DNA from: Ruminococcus sp.
Lineage (GTDB): Bacteria > Bacillota > Clostridia > Oscillospirales > Ruminococcaceae
Direction of reading: 5' to 3'
NCBI GenBank assembly: GCA_017470905.1
Contig: JAFUXL010000007.1
Location: 62,001-126,000 of the forward strand
Length of the DNA: 64,000 nucleotides
Shown: positions 42,520-51,648 of the stretch, piece by piece
Numbering within the stretch: the stretch's first letter is position 1
Layout of the letters: each line of letters opens with the position of its first letter
Translations under genes and position numbers: made by a program
The notes under the pieces: model-generated
Told to the model about the DNA's origin: nothing
The model's input: only the letters and a program-made list of their open reading frames with translations
Databases searched by the model: none

Positions 42520-44499
42520 TCAGCTTATATCCGCAAGTTCGAGGTAGTCCGCACCGTATTCGGATATATAGTCCTTTCTTCCCTGCAAATCGTCACCGAG
42601 GAGCATTTCAAAGACTTCCGCAGATTCGGTTATATCGTCGGCAGTCACCTTGATAAGACGGCGAGTTTCGGGGTTCATTGTGGTCAGGCTCATCATATCG
42701 GGTTCGTTTTCGCCCAGACCCTTTGAACGCTGAATAGTGTATTTTTTATTCTTAATCTCGTTGAGTATGCGCTGTTTTTCCTGTTCGGTATAGGCAAAAT
42801 ATGTCTTTTCCTTTGTGTTTATCTCGAAAAGCGGCGACTCGGCTATATATACATAGCCCTGTTCTATGAGAGTAGGCGTGAGGCGGTAGAGCATGGTAAG
42901 TATCAGGGTTCTTATCTGAAAGCCGTCAACGTCCGCATCGGTGCATATTACTATCTTGCTCCAGCGGAAATTATCTATATTGAAAGTTGCCAGTTCTTTA
43001 TTTGCCTTTGCAGTTACTTCAACTCCGCAGCCGAGGACTTTTATCAAATCTGTTATGATTTCGCTCTTGAAAATTTTCGCATAGTCGGCTTTGAGACAGT
43101 TCAGGATTTTTCCCCTTACGGGTATGACAGCCTGAAATTCCGCATCACGGGCGAGCTTTACCGAACCGAGGGCGGAGTCTCCCTCAACTATATATATCTC
43201 ACGGCGGGTAACGTCCTTTGTGCGGCAGTCAACGAATTTCTCCACCATATTCGCAAGGTCAATTGTTCCCGTAAGCTTTTTCTTTACATTAAGGCGCACT
43301 CTCTCAGCATTTTCACGGCTGCGCTTGTTTATGAGAACCTGTTCGGCGATTTTCTGTGCTTCATCGGGGTTTTCGATGAAATATATCTCCAGCTGATGTC
43401 TTAAAAATTCCGTCATAGCCTCACGGATAAATTTATTGGTTATAGCTTTTTTTGTCTGGTTTTCGTATGAGGTCTGTGTCGAGAAAGATGAGGATACAAG
43501 CACAAGGCACTCCTCAACGTCATTGTAATTTATTTTTCCCTCGTTTTTCTGATATGCATTGTTCTGCTTCAAATATGCGTCTATCTGTGCGACAAAGGCA
43601 CGCTTAACGGCATCCTCGGGCGAACCGCCGTGTTCGAGAAAGCTTGAATTATGGTAATATTCCGTGAGCTTTATCTTGTTCGAGAAAGTAAGCGCAACGT
43701 CAAGCTTTACCTTGTATTCGGGCTTGTCCTCACGGTCTTTTCCTCGTTTTTCGGCAGTCCAGTGCTGGATTGACGTTAATGCATTATCGCCCGATATTTC
43801 CTTTACATAATCCGTTATGCCGTTTTCGTAGAGAAATTCTCTTTCGTCAAAGCCGCCCGTTTCGTTTTCAGACCTGAATATAAATAATATATTCGGATTT
43901 ACGACAGCCTGTCTTTTGAGTACGTCAAAGAAATATTCATCCGTGACGGCTATATCCGTGAATACCTCCAAATCGGGTTTCCAGCGTGTTTTTGTACCGG
44001 TCTGCTTCTTTTTGCAGGGGGATTTTTCAAGACCGCCGATATTTTCTCCCTTTTCAAAGTGAAGATTATACCTGTAACCGTCACGTATTACCTCAACGTC
44101 CATAAATTCGGACGAAAACTGTGTTGCGCAAAGTCCCAGACCGTTAAGTCCGAGTGAAAATTCATATGACTCCGCACTGTTGTCATATTTACCGCCTGCA
44201 TAGAGTTCACAGTATACAAGCTCCCAGTTGTAACGCTGTTCGTTGTTGTTGAAATCAACTGGACAGCCTCGTCCGAAATCCTCTACTTCTATTTCGTGGT
44301 TTCTGTAATGGGTTATAATTATTCTGTTTCCGTAGCCTGCACGGGCTTCGTCAATCGAATTTGAAATTACCTCGAATATCGAATGTTCGCAGCCGTCAAG
44401 GCCGTCAGAGCCGAAAATAACCGCAGGACGCTTTCTGACCTTGTCTGCGCCCTTGAGCATTGTAATGCTGTCGTTGCCGTAATCTGTTTTCTTAGCCAT
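42520..44499 (-). CDS. Type IIA topoisomerase subunit B (ParE/GyrB-like)
   Basis: 659 aa. GHKL ATPase domain: VRKRPAVIFGSDGLDGCEHS, EVISNSIDEARAG (catalytic Glu, metal Asn), EDFGRGCPVDF, GLNGLGLCATQ. TOPRIM domain: IYIVEGDSALGSVKLARD, PVRGKILNCLKA and TDADVDGFQIRTL. Start at 44499 with CGGAAG ahead; an alternative start at 44544 adds 15 residues and overlaps a small hairpin. Pairs with the subunit A gene downstream. Confidence 0.9.
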   Translation of the reverse strand: MAKKTDYGNDSITMLKGADKVRKRPAVIFGSDGLDGCEHSIFEVISNSIDEARAGYGNRIIITHYRNHEIEVEDFGRGCPVDFNNNEQRYNWELVYCELYAGGKYDNSAESYEFSLGLNGLGLCATQFSSEFMDVEVIRDGYRYNLHFEKGENIGGLEKSPCKKKQTGTKTRWKPDLEVFTDIAVTDEYFFDVLKRQAVVNPNILFIFRSENETGGFDEREFLYENGITDYVKEISGDNALTSIQHWTAEKRGKDREDKPEYKVKLDVALTFSNKIKLTEYYHNSSFLEHGGSPEDAVKRAFVAQIDAYLKQNNAYQKNEGKINYNDVEECLVLVSSSFSTQTSYENQTKKAITNKFIREAMTEFLRHQLEIYFIENPDEAQKIAEQVLINKRSRENAERVRLNVKKKLTGTIDLANMVEKFVDCRTKDVTRREIYIVEGDSALGSVKLARDAEFQAVIPVRGKILNCLKADYAKIFKSEIITDLIKVLGCGVEVTAKANKELATFNIDNFRWSKIVICTDADVDGFQIRTLILTMLYRLTPTLIEQGYVYIAESPLFEINTKEKTYFAYTEQEKQRILNEIKNKKYTIQRSKGLGENEPDMMSLTTMNPETRRLIKVTADDITESAEVFEMLLGDDLQGRKDYISEYGADYLELADIS

Positions 44500-44552
44500 A
44501 TATATATCACTTCCGCAAAGCGGAGTTCTCCTTTCATCAAGCATACTCTAAT

Positions 44553-44581
44553 ATTTTATCACAAAACTTTTGTTTTTGCAA
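44553..44581 (-). promoter_or_regulatory. Promoter of the topoisomerase operon
   Basis: Minus strand: TTGCAA (44576-44581), 17 nt, TAAAAT (44553-44558). Confidence 0.68.
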
Positions 44582-44639
44582 CTGTTTTTTTAAAAAAGTA
44601 TCTTTCGGAAAAAAGAACGCTCATTTACTTATATTTTCA

Positions 44640-44668
44640 TTGACAAATTAAAATTATTATAATATAAT
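44640..44668 (+). promoter_or_regulatory. Promoter of the beta-helix protein gene
   Basis: TTGACA (44640-44645), 17 nt, TATAAT (44663-44668). Confidence 0.85.
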
Positions 44669-44719
44669 ATACTTATCCGCATTTTTTCACTGCGAAAATT
44701 TTTTATTCGGGAGATTTTT

Positions 44720-45385
44720 ATGGAAAATATAAAAATAACACAGCTTTTTGACCTCACACACACAATCGCATCGGATTATTTAAGCCGTTTCACCTACCCT
44801 TGGGAGGCTCTCAAGGGTATAGGCGAAATGATAATCGCTGTCGGAAAAACTCTCAGCATCGATGAATACGACAGCCCCTCCGAAAATGTATGGATACACA
44901 AGACCGCAAAGGTTTTCCCCTCTGCATATATCGGCGCACCCTGTATCATAGGCGAAAATACAGAAGTCCGCCACTGCGCATTCATCAGGGGCAGCGCACT
45001 CATAGGAAAAGACTGCGTCATAGGAAATTCCGCAGAGCTTAAAAATGTCATTATCTTCGATAACGTCCAGACACCCCATTATAACTATGTCGGTGACAGC
45101 ATACTCGGCTACAAGTCGCATATGGGAGCAGGCTCTATCACCTCGAATGTCAAATCCGACAAGACCAATGTTGTCATAAAGTCGGACGGCGGCGAAATTG
45201 TCACGGGTATCAAGAAAATAGGCGCAATGCTCGGCGATTATGTCGAAGTCGGCTGCAACAGCGTACTCAATCCCGGAACAATTGTCGGCAGAAATTCCAG
45301 TATCTACCCCACGAGCTGCGTAAGGGGAGTTGTTCCCGAAAACAGTATATATAAGGTCAACGATACGATTGTCACGAAAATGTAA
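44720..45385 (+). CDS. Left-handed beta-helix protein, GlmU C-terminal-like
   Basis: 221 aa. Hexapeptide repeats run from about 60 to 210 (VWIHKTAKVFPSAYIGAPCI, IGENTEVRHCAFIRGSALIG, IGNSAELKNVIIFDNV, YVGDSILGYKSHMGAGSIT), a fold of acyl- and nucleotidyltransferases. This type is often annotated as a UDP-GlcNAc pyrophosphorylase-like protein, but the nucleotidyltransferase domain is absent, so the substrate is open. ATG with CGGGAG ahead and its own promoter. Confidence 0.78.
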   Translation: MENIKITQLFDLTHTIASDYLSRFTYPWEALKGIGEMIIAVGKTLSIDEYDSPSENVWIHKTAKVFPSAYIGAPCIIGENTEVRHCAFIRGSALIGKDCVIGNSAELKNVIIFDNVQTPHYNYVGDSILGYKSHMGAGSITSNVKSDKTNVVIKSDGGEIVTGIKKIGAMLGDYVEVGCNSVLNPGTIVGRNSSIYPTSCVRGVVPENSIYKVNDTIVTKM

Positions 45386-45560
45386 CCGTAAACCGGCATT
45401 TTAAAATAATATGCAAAGGCTTTTGTCTCTGTATCCCTCGTCAGCGGCGGGGGATATATGATTTTTAATTCAAAAATTATTAAAATTATCTCTTTTGTGT
45501 AAAATCAATGTTAATTCTGTGACTTTTTATAAAATTATTGATTACAAATTTGCGTGCGGC
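45386..45560. other. Gene-free AT-rich spacer with a GC palindrome
   Basis: Holds the palindrome ATCCCTCGTC...GGCGGGGGATAT (about 45433-45455), the second copy of the family at 21121 and 59288. No gene is seen in the rest. Confidence 0.55.
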
Positions 45561-45589
45561 TTGACAAATCTGTTTCTCTTGTGTATAAT
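45561..45589 (+). promoter_or_regulatory. Promoter of the cohesin-like lipoprotein gene
   Basis: TTGACA (45561-45566), 17 nt, TATAAT (45584-45589): consensus promoter. Confidence 0.92.
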
Positions 45590-45646
45590 TAATATGTAAA
45601 ATACGAATACATCACGAGAAATCATAAATACGAAAGGAACAGAAAA

Positions 45647-46654
45647 ATGAAAAATATTACAAGAAAAATTATTGCCGTTGCTGCCCTCCTCTGCGTGGCT
45701 GCATCAAGTATCGCATCATGCGGTTCTTCCTCAAAGAACAACAACTCCGAAACCAGCGGCAATTCCTCTGCTGTTAAGAATGTTCAGCAGGAAACCGAAG
45801 CTCCTGTTCTCCAGTTCCCCTTTGAGATAGGCACTGTCTCGGACGAGGACGAAATAACTGCTGATGAGGATATAAATGCCGCAGACCCCACTGAAGCCGC
45901 TTCGCAGAGCAGCGAAGAAAATATTTCCGTTGAGGTCGAAAAGGTAACGGACGAAAAGGGTCAGGTTGTCACCGAAGTAGTTCCCGTCACCGAAGCAGGC
46001 GGTCAGCCCGTTACAAATGCATCGGGCGAACAGCAGACACAGGTTGTCGAGGTAACCACCGTTTATGTTGCCGACGGAAATAAAAATCAGGGAAACAATA
46101 ACAGCTCAAATTCGGGCAGTTCGTCAAATTCCGGCACTTCAACGACTTCCGCAGACGAGAAAACTTCTTCATCAAGCTATACTCCCAATATTGACGGAAG
46201 ATATGCTATGTGGCTCGACATATCAAAGGACGAAAATTTCCTCTTTGAAGGTCCGTTCATAAAGCTTACATTCAAGGTAAAGGACGATGCTCCCGATAAT
46301 GACTATAAGGTCAGAATTTCCCCCGACCTCTCGAATATCGCAGGTCAGACCGTCAACCCCGGAAAAGTTACGGACGGTACTATCAGAGTAAACAAGGGCG
46401 ATATTGACCCCGCAGACGACTCTGATACAGCAGACAACTACTACTACGGCGATAATATTGCCTGCAAACAGGGCGATACAATTGAGTATTACCTCAACGT
46501 AAAGAATAATACGGGTCTTGCCGCTTTCTGCGTATGGTTCTACTATGACAAGAATGCACTTGAGCTTGTCAGCGCAGAGCCTACGGGCGAATTTGAAGAA
46601 ATTGCAGCACAGTCTCCCGAATTTGGTGCGGCTGCAACTAAGGCTGCTGAATAA
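45647..46654 (+). CDS. Lipoprotein with the two halves of a cohesin domain in swapped order
   Basis: 335 aa. Lipobox SSIASC with the lipidated Cys at 25, then a long acidic, Ser, Thr and Asn-rich linker (about 30-178). Residues about 181-250 match the C-terminal half of a cohesin (FIKLTFKVKDDAPDNDYKVR, TDGTIRVNKGD); residues about 264-325 match the N-terminal half (ACKQGDTIEYYLNVKNNTG, FCVWFYYDKNALELVSAEP). In normal cohesins these come in the reverse order. It could be a true circular permutation or the remains of two tandem cohesins. Cohesins bind dockerins, four of which are encoded in this window. Consensus promoter and strong ribosome site. Confidence 0.72.
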   Translation: MKNITRKIIAVAALLCVAASSIASCGSSSKNNNSETSGNSSAVKNVQQETEAPVLQFPFEIGTVSDEDEITADEDINAADPTEAASQSSEENISVEVEKVTDEKGQVVTEVVPVTEAGGQPVTNASGEQQTQVVEVTTVYVADGNKNQGNNNSSNSGSSSNSGTSTTSADEKTSSSSYTPNIDGRYAMWLDISKDENFLFEGPFIKLTFKVKDDAPDNDYKVRISPDLSNIAGQTVNPGKVTDGTIRVNKGDIDPADDSDTADNYYYGDNIACKQGDTIEYYLNVKNNTGLAAFCVWFYYDKNALELVSAEPTGEFEEIAAQSPEFGAAATKAAE

Positions 46655-46662
46655 TAATTATA

Positions 46663-46697
46663 AAGGGCTTGCGGATTATGCAGGCCCTTGTATTTTT
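46663..46697 (+). terminator. Terminator of the lipoprotein gene
   Basis: AAGGGCTTGC, GGATTAT, GCAGGCCCTT, then GTATTTTT. It may also help end the convergent trp operon. Confidence 0.85.
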
Positions 46698-47472
46698 ATC
46701 TGCCCATTACGGCATCTTTCATGGTTTTTACATATTCTCCGATATACTGCGGAGCGTCCTTTCCGTATTTTTCGAGAAGTCTTATTATCGCAGAGCCGAC
46801 GATTGCGCCGTCCGAAAGCTCTGCCATTTTTTTAGCCTGTTCGGGTTTTGATATTCCGAAGCCCACGGCACAGGGAATATCGGTATTTTCACGGATTATT
46901 TTTACTATCTCGCCTATATCCGTATTTATTTCGCTCCTTACACCCGTAACACCGAGACTTGAAACGATGTATATAAATCCCTCCGCATCTTTGGCAATCA
47001 TTTTAATTCTGTTCGCCGAGGTCGGGGCTATGAGAGAAATCAGGTCTATTCCGTACTGCTTTGCAACTGCCGAAAATTCACCCTTTTCCTCATACGGCAA
47101 ATCCGGGAGGATTATTCCGCCCACACCTGTCTCACAGCAGCGAGCCATAAATCTCTCCGCATCGTATGAATATACAACATTTGCATATGTCATGAATACA
47201 AACGGGGTTTTGACATCTCTGCGGAGTTCTGCCACGAAATCAAATATCCTGTCAGTGGTTATTCCGCCTGCCAATGCACGGATATTTGCCCCCTGTATAA
47301 CAGGTCCCTCCGCCGTGGGGTCTGAAAAGGGTATGCCGAGTTCAATCAAATCCGCACCGTTTTCCGCCATTGCACGGATTGCCGCAGCGGTGGTTTCGAG
47401 GTCGGGGTCTCCGCAGGTTATGAAAGGTATAAATGCCTTTCCGTTTTCAAAAGCCTTTCTTATATCACTCAT
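46696..47472 (-). CDS. trpA: Tryptophan synthase alpha chain
   Basis: 258 aa. Cleaves indole-3-glycerol phosphate to indole and glyceraldehyde 3-phosphate; the indole goes to Trp[35 protein letters not shown] (catalytic Glu) and [11 protein letters not shown] are visible. Start at 47472 follows GGGGAGG; it overlaps the trpB stop by 8 nt. Confidence 0.96.
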   Translation of the reverse strand: MSDIRKAFENGKAFIPFITCGDPDLETTAAAIRAMAENGADLIELGIPFSDPTAEGPVIQGANIRALAGGITTDRIFDFVAELRRDVKTPFVFMTYANVVYSYDAERFMARCCETGVGGIILPDLPYEEKGEFSAVAKQYGIDLISLIAPTSANRIKMIAKDAEGFIYIVSSLGVTGVRSEINTDIGEIVKIIRENTDIPCAVGFGISKPEQAKKMAELSDGAIVGSAIIRLLEKYGKDAPQYIGEYVKTMKDAVMGR

Positions 47473-48655
47473 GAATATCCTCCCCTCTGTATCTTGCAAT
47501 AGCGGCGCAGTCCTTGTCTCCTCTGCCCGATATTGTTATAATTATTATCTTATCCTTGTCCATGGTCGGGGCGAGCTTCATCGCATATGCGACAGCATGA
47601 GCCGACTCTATTGCGGGGATTATTCCCTCCGTGCGTGACAGAAATTCAAAGGCATCAACAGCTTCATCGTCCGTAACCGGCACATATTCCGCACGCTTTA
47701 TATCATGAAGATATGCGTGTTCGGGTCCGACACCGGGGTAGTCAAGTCCTGCGGATATTGAATATACGGGAGCAATCTGTCCGTATTTATCCTGACAGAA
47801 ATATGATTTCATGCCGTGGAATATGCCTGTTCTGCCCGTGTTGACCGTTGCGGCTGTTTCAAAGGTATCAATGCCCTTGCCTGCCGCCTCACAGCCTATG
47901 AGCTTTACATCCGCATCGGGAATGAAATGATAAAAGCTTCCTATCGCATTTGAGCCGCCGCCCACGCAGGCGATTACCGCATCGGGAAGTCTGCCCTCTT
48001 TTTCGAGTATCTGCGCCCTTGCCTCACGGGAGATTACCGCCTGAAAATCACGGACTATCGTCGGGAAAGGGTGAGGACCCATTACCGAACCGAGGCAATA
48101 ATGCGTATCGTCAATGCGTGAAGTCCATTCCCTCATAGCCTCCGAAACTGCATCTTTGAGGGTAGCCGTACCGGTTTTCACGGGGATAACCTTTGCGCTG
48201 AGAAGTCTCATGCGGTATACATTCAGAGCCTGACGGACTGTATCCTCTTCGCCCATGAATACGACACATTCCATGTCGAGCAGTGCTGCCGCCGTAGCCG
48301 TTGCAACTCCGTGCTGACCTGCTCCCGTTTCGGCGATAAGACGGGTCTTGCCCATTTTCTTTGCAAGGAGAGCCTGTCCGAGTACGTTGTTAATCTTGTG
48401 CGAGCCTGTATGGTTCAAATCCTCACGCTTCAGATATATCTTTGCTCCGCCGAGTTCACGGGTGAGCTTTTCGGCATAATAGAGCAGAGAGGGTCTGCCT
48501 GCGTAATTATTCAGAAGCTCCGTCAGTTCTTTATTAAATTCGGGGTCGTCCTTGCAGTGGTTGTATGCGTTTTCGAGTTCGATGACCGCATTCATAAGAG
48601 TTTCGGGGATATACTGTCCGCCGTGTATTCCGAAACGTCCTTTCGAGTCTGTCAT
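47465..48655 (-). CDS. trpB: Tryptophan synthase beta chain
   Basis: 396 aa, PLP enzyme joining indole and serine. [40 protein letters not shown] (PLP Lys), [28 protein letters not shown] and [13 protein letters not shown] overlap with trpF. Confidence 0.97.
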   Translation of the reverse strand: MTDSKGRFGIHGGQYIPETLMNAVIELENAYNHCKDDPEFNKELTELLNNYAGRPSLLYYAEKLTRELGGAKIYLKREDLNHTGSHKINNVLGQALLAKKMGKTRLIAETGAGQHGVATATAAALLDMECVVFMGEEDTVRQALNVYRMRLLSAKVIPVKTGTATLKDAVSEAMREWTSRIDDTHYCLGSVMGPHPFPTIVRDFQAVISREARAQILEKEGRLPDAVIACVGGGSNAIGSFYHFIPDADVKLIGCEAAGKGIDTFETAATVNTGRTGIFHGMKSYFCQDKYGQIAPVYSISAGLDYPGVGPEHAYLHDIKRAEYVPVTDDEAVDAFEFLSRTEGIIPAIESAHAVAYAMKLAPTMDKDKIIIITISGRGDKDCAAIARYRGEDIHE

Positions 48656-49254
48656 AATATTTTCCTTCCTGCGTCCGCAAACGCTTTCATTTTATTAAAA
48701 TCTTTAATTCCGTCCGTTTCAATTCCCGAGCTTACATCGGCGGCATAGGGATTTAATTTTCTGATTATGCCGCCTATGTTTTCGGGATTAAGTCCCCCCG
48801 CAAGGATATACGGGCGGCTTATGTCCTTTATGAGTTCGTGGTTGAACAGATGTCCCGAACCCTCTCCCGAGTCGAGGAGTACTATATCTGCCTGTGAATT
48901 TTCAGCTCTTTCAATATCCTCACGGTTTCTGATTTTGAAAGCCCTGATTATCGGCTTTGAGGTAATATTCCTCAGTGAAGATATATAATTATCGTCCTCG
49001 TCTCCGTGTAGCTGGATAAATTCTATTATATTCCTGTCCGCAATATCGGATATGAAATTCATATCAGCATTTACGAACACTCCCACGGGAATTATTCTGC
49101 TGTCGAGAATTTCCGTGAATTTCACGGCTTTTTCGGGGCTTATATATCTTCTGCTCTTTTCTGCGAATATATACCCCACAAATTCGGGGAGAATTTTATT
49201 CGCATACTCTATATCCTCAATGCGGCACATACCGCACATTTTTATCTTAGTCAT
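48652..49254 (-). CDS. trpF: Phosphoribosylanthranilate isomerase
   Basis: 200 aa. [20 protein letters not shown] has the catalytic Cys; [36 protein letters not shown] and [12 protein letters not shown] follow. Free-standing rather than fused to trpC. ATGA overlap with trpC. Confidence 0.95.
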   Translation of the reverse strand: MTKIKMCGMCRIEDIEYANKILPEFVGYIFAEKSRRYISPEKAVKFTEILDSRIIPVGVFVNADMNFISDIADRNIIEFIQLHGDEDDNYISSLRNITSKPIIRAFKIRNREDIERAENSQADIVLLDSGEGSGHLFNHELIKDISRPYILAGGLNPENIGGIIRKLNPYAADVSSGIETDGIKDFNKMKAFADAGRKIL

Positions 49255-50033
49255 ATTAATCCCTTCAGCTCCCTGAGCTTTGCGGATTTGTCGGGGGCTT
49301 TCATGAGGGTTTCGCCTATGAGTACGGCATCTGCGCCGATTTCACGGAGAAGCTTTATATCCTCCGCAGATTTCACACCGCTTTCCGATACGAAAATAAT
49401 ATCTTCGGGGACAAGCTCACGCATTTTTCTGCTGTTGTCCGTATCAACGGAAAAATCCTTTAAATTCCTGTTGTTCACGCCTATTATCTTAGCCCCTGCA
49501 TTTACGGAGGTTTTTATCTCATCGCTGTCGTGAGCCTCGACAAGTGCGGATATTCCGAGTTCATCGCATATTTTTAAATATCCGGAAATCTGCTCCGCCG
49601 TGAGTATGGAGCATATCAGCAGGACTGCCTTTGCCCCCATGATTTTCGCATCGTATATCATGTATTCGTCAACGGTGAAGTCCTTTCTTATGCAGGGGAT
49701 ATTTACATTTTCGGCTATTTCACGGAGATATTCGTCACTTCCGAGAAAGTATTCGGGTTCGGTCAGCACGGATATGCAGTCCGCACCTGCCGCTTCGTAT
49801 TCCTGTGCGATTTTGAGATATGGGAAATTCTCTGCGATTATGCCCTTTGAGGGAGAAGCCTTTTTACATTCGCATATAAACGATATACCGGGCTTTTTCA
49901 GTGCCTTTTCAAATTCAGAGCTGCCCCTTGGCATGGAAAGCGCAGTTTCCATGACATTTTTCAGGGGACGGATTTTCTTTGAATTTTCCACACGTTTCAG
50001 GGTACATTCTGCGAGTTTGTCAAGAATTGTCAT
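49251..50033 (-). CDS. trpC: Indole-3-glycerol phosphate synthase
   Basis: 260 aa. FICECKKASPSKGIIAENF (catalytic Lys), YEAAGADCISVLTEPEYF, PCIRKDFTVDEYMIYDAK, ALVEAHDSDEIK and IGVNNRNLKDFSVD. An in-frame GTG at 50045 overlaps the trpD stop, but the ATG at 50033 has GAGG six bases ahead, so I prefer it. Confidence 0.95.
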   Translation of the reverse strand: MTILDKLAECTLKRVENSKKIRPLKNVMETALSMPRGSSEFEKALKKPGISFICECKKASPSKGIIAENFPYLKIAQEYEAAGADCISVLTEPEYFLGSDEYLREIAENVNIPCIRKDFTVDEYMIYDAKIMGAKAVLLICSILTAEQISGYLKICDELGISALVEAHDSDEIKTSVNAGAKIIGVNNRNLKDFSVDTDNSRKMRELVPEDIIFVSESGVKSAEDIKLLREIGADAVLIGETLMKAPDKSAKLRELKGLI

Positions 50034-50041
50034 AGTCCGCC

Positions 50042-51061
50042 TCACTTATTCGAGAGTTCAGCGAATTTTTCGAGGACTTCATAAGCCTTTCCGCTGTCTG
50101 TGAGTTCGGCAGCCTTTGCGATGCCGTCCGCAAGAGTTTCAGCCTTTCCGCCGATATAAATTGCCGCACCTGCGTTGATGAGGACGGTATTTCTCTTGTG
50201 ACCCTTTATTTTTCCCCTGAGTATTCCTCTGGTGATTTCGGCATTTTCTTCGGGAGTACCGCCCTTTAAATCGTCCTTTGTGCAGCGTTCAAATCCGAAT
50301 TGTTCGGGGGATATCTCGTAGGTTTTAAGCCAGCCGTCCTTGTATTCGCATATGGTTGTCGAGGAACTTAAGGATATTTCGTCAAGCTTGTCGTTTCCGT
50401 ACACTACCATTCCGCTTTTTGAACCGAGTTTCATGAGTACCTGTGCGACAGGCTCAACGAGCGAACGGTCATATACGCCTAAAAGATGATGCTTCGGATT
50501 TGCTGGGTTTGTCAGGGGTCCGAGTATGTTGAAAACTGTCCTTATGCCGAGTTCCTTTCTTATTCCGCCGACATATTTCATCGAGGTGTGATATTTCTGT
50601 GCAAAGAAGAAGCAGAAACCGACTTTATCGAGGAGTTCACGGCATTTTTCGGGTTCAAGGCTGATATTCGCTCCGAGGGCTTCGAGACAGTCCGCCGTAC
50701 CGCTGAGTGAAGATGCCGCCCTGTTGCCGTGCTTTGAGACTTTAATTCCTGCCGCCGCAGCTACAAATGCCGATGTGGTCGAGATGTTAAAGCTGTGGGC
50801 ATTGTCTCCGCCCGTTCCTACGATTTCGAGGAGGTCGAGGTCGTTTTCAAATTTTACTGCCGCATCTCTCATGGCAGCCGCACAGCCCGTAATCTCGTCA
50901 ATGGTTTCGGCTTTGGTGCTTTTGGTCGAGAGTGCCGCAAGGAATGCCGCATTCTGTGTGGGAGTGGTTTCGCCAGCCATTATCTCCGAGATTACCTGAT
51001 AAGCCTCGTCATAGGACAAATCCTGCTTGTCAACGATTTTAACTATTGCTTCCTTAATCAT
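50042..51061 (-). CDS. trpD: Anthranilate phosphoribosyltransferase
   Basis: 339 aa. [20 protein letters not shown] (PRPP loop), [34 protein letters not shown] and [15 protein letters not shown]. Separate from the trpG glutaminase. Follows trpG by 20 nt. Confidence 0.96.
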   Translation of the reverse strand: MIKEAIVKIVDKQDLSYDEAYQVISEIMAGETTPTQNAAFLAALSTKSTKAETIDEITGCAAAMRDAAVKFENDLDLLEIVGTGGDNAHSFNISTTSAFVAAAAGIKVSKHGNRAASSLSGTADCLEALGANISLEPEKCRELLDKVGFCFFFAQKYHTSMKYVGGIRKELGIRTVFNILGPLTNPANPKHHLLGVYDRSLVEPVAQVLMKLGSKSGMVVYGNDKLDEISLSSSTTICEYKDGWLKTYEISPEQFGFERCTKDDLKGGTPEENAEITRGILRGKIKGHKRNTVLINAGAAIYIGGKAETLADGIAKAAELTDSGKAYEVLEKFAELSNK

Positions 51062-51081
51062 CTTGATTTCCTCCGTTTATA

Positions 51082-51648
51082 TTATAATTTTATAAAATTT
51101 TCGAGCATCTTCCGTCCGTCAGGGGTCATTATCGACTCAGGGTGAAACTGCAAGCCGTATATTTTATAATCCCTGTGCTGTACCGCCATGATTTCCCCGT
51201 CATCTGCGACAGCCGTGACTTCAAAGCAGTCGGGTATGGTTTCGGGGTCTGCCGCAAGGGAATGATACCTTGCAACGGGGGCATTTTCGTCTATTCCGCC
51301 GAATATCGGTGAATTTCCCATGAATTTTATTGTTGACTGCTTGCCGTGCATGAGCTTTTTCGCATAGGTGATTTTTGCGCCGTATGCGGCACATATCGCC
51401 TGATGTCCGAGGCATACGCCGAGCGTGGGAATTTCCCTGCATACGGTCTTTGCCGCCTCGACTATAATTCCTGCGTCCTCCGGTCTGCCCGGTCCGGGGG
51501 ATATTATTATCTTGTCGGGATTTAAATCCCTTATCCCGTCAACGGACATTTCGTCATTGCGTATAACCCTTATATCGGGGTCTATCTCTCCGACAAGCTG
51601 GAAGAGATTGTACGAAAAGCTGTCGTAATTATCTATCAGTAATATCAT
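51082..51648 (-). CDS. trpG: Anthranilate synthase glutaminase component
   Basis: 188 aa class I glutaminase. MILLIDNYDSFSYNLFQLVG, SPGPGRPEDAGI, GVCLGHQAICAAYGAKI (nucleophile Cys) and FHPESIMTPDG (His and Glu). Start overlaps the trpE stop by 4 nt. Confidence 0.96.
   Translation of the reverse strand: MILLIDNYDSFSYNLFQLVGEIDPDIRVIRNDEMSVDGIRDLNPDKIIISPGPGRPEDAGIIVEAAKTVCREIPTLGVCLGHQAICAAYGAKITYAKKLMHGKQSTIKFMGNSPIFGGIDENAPVARYHSLAADPETIPDCFEVTAVADDGEIMAVQHRDYKIYGLQFHPESIMTPDGRKMLENFIKL

Noticed and set aside
46688..47638. Plus-strand frame of 316 codons opposite trpA
   Set aside because: Shadow of trpA, which is unmistakable.
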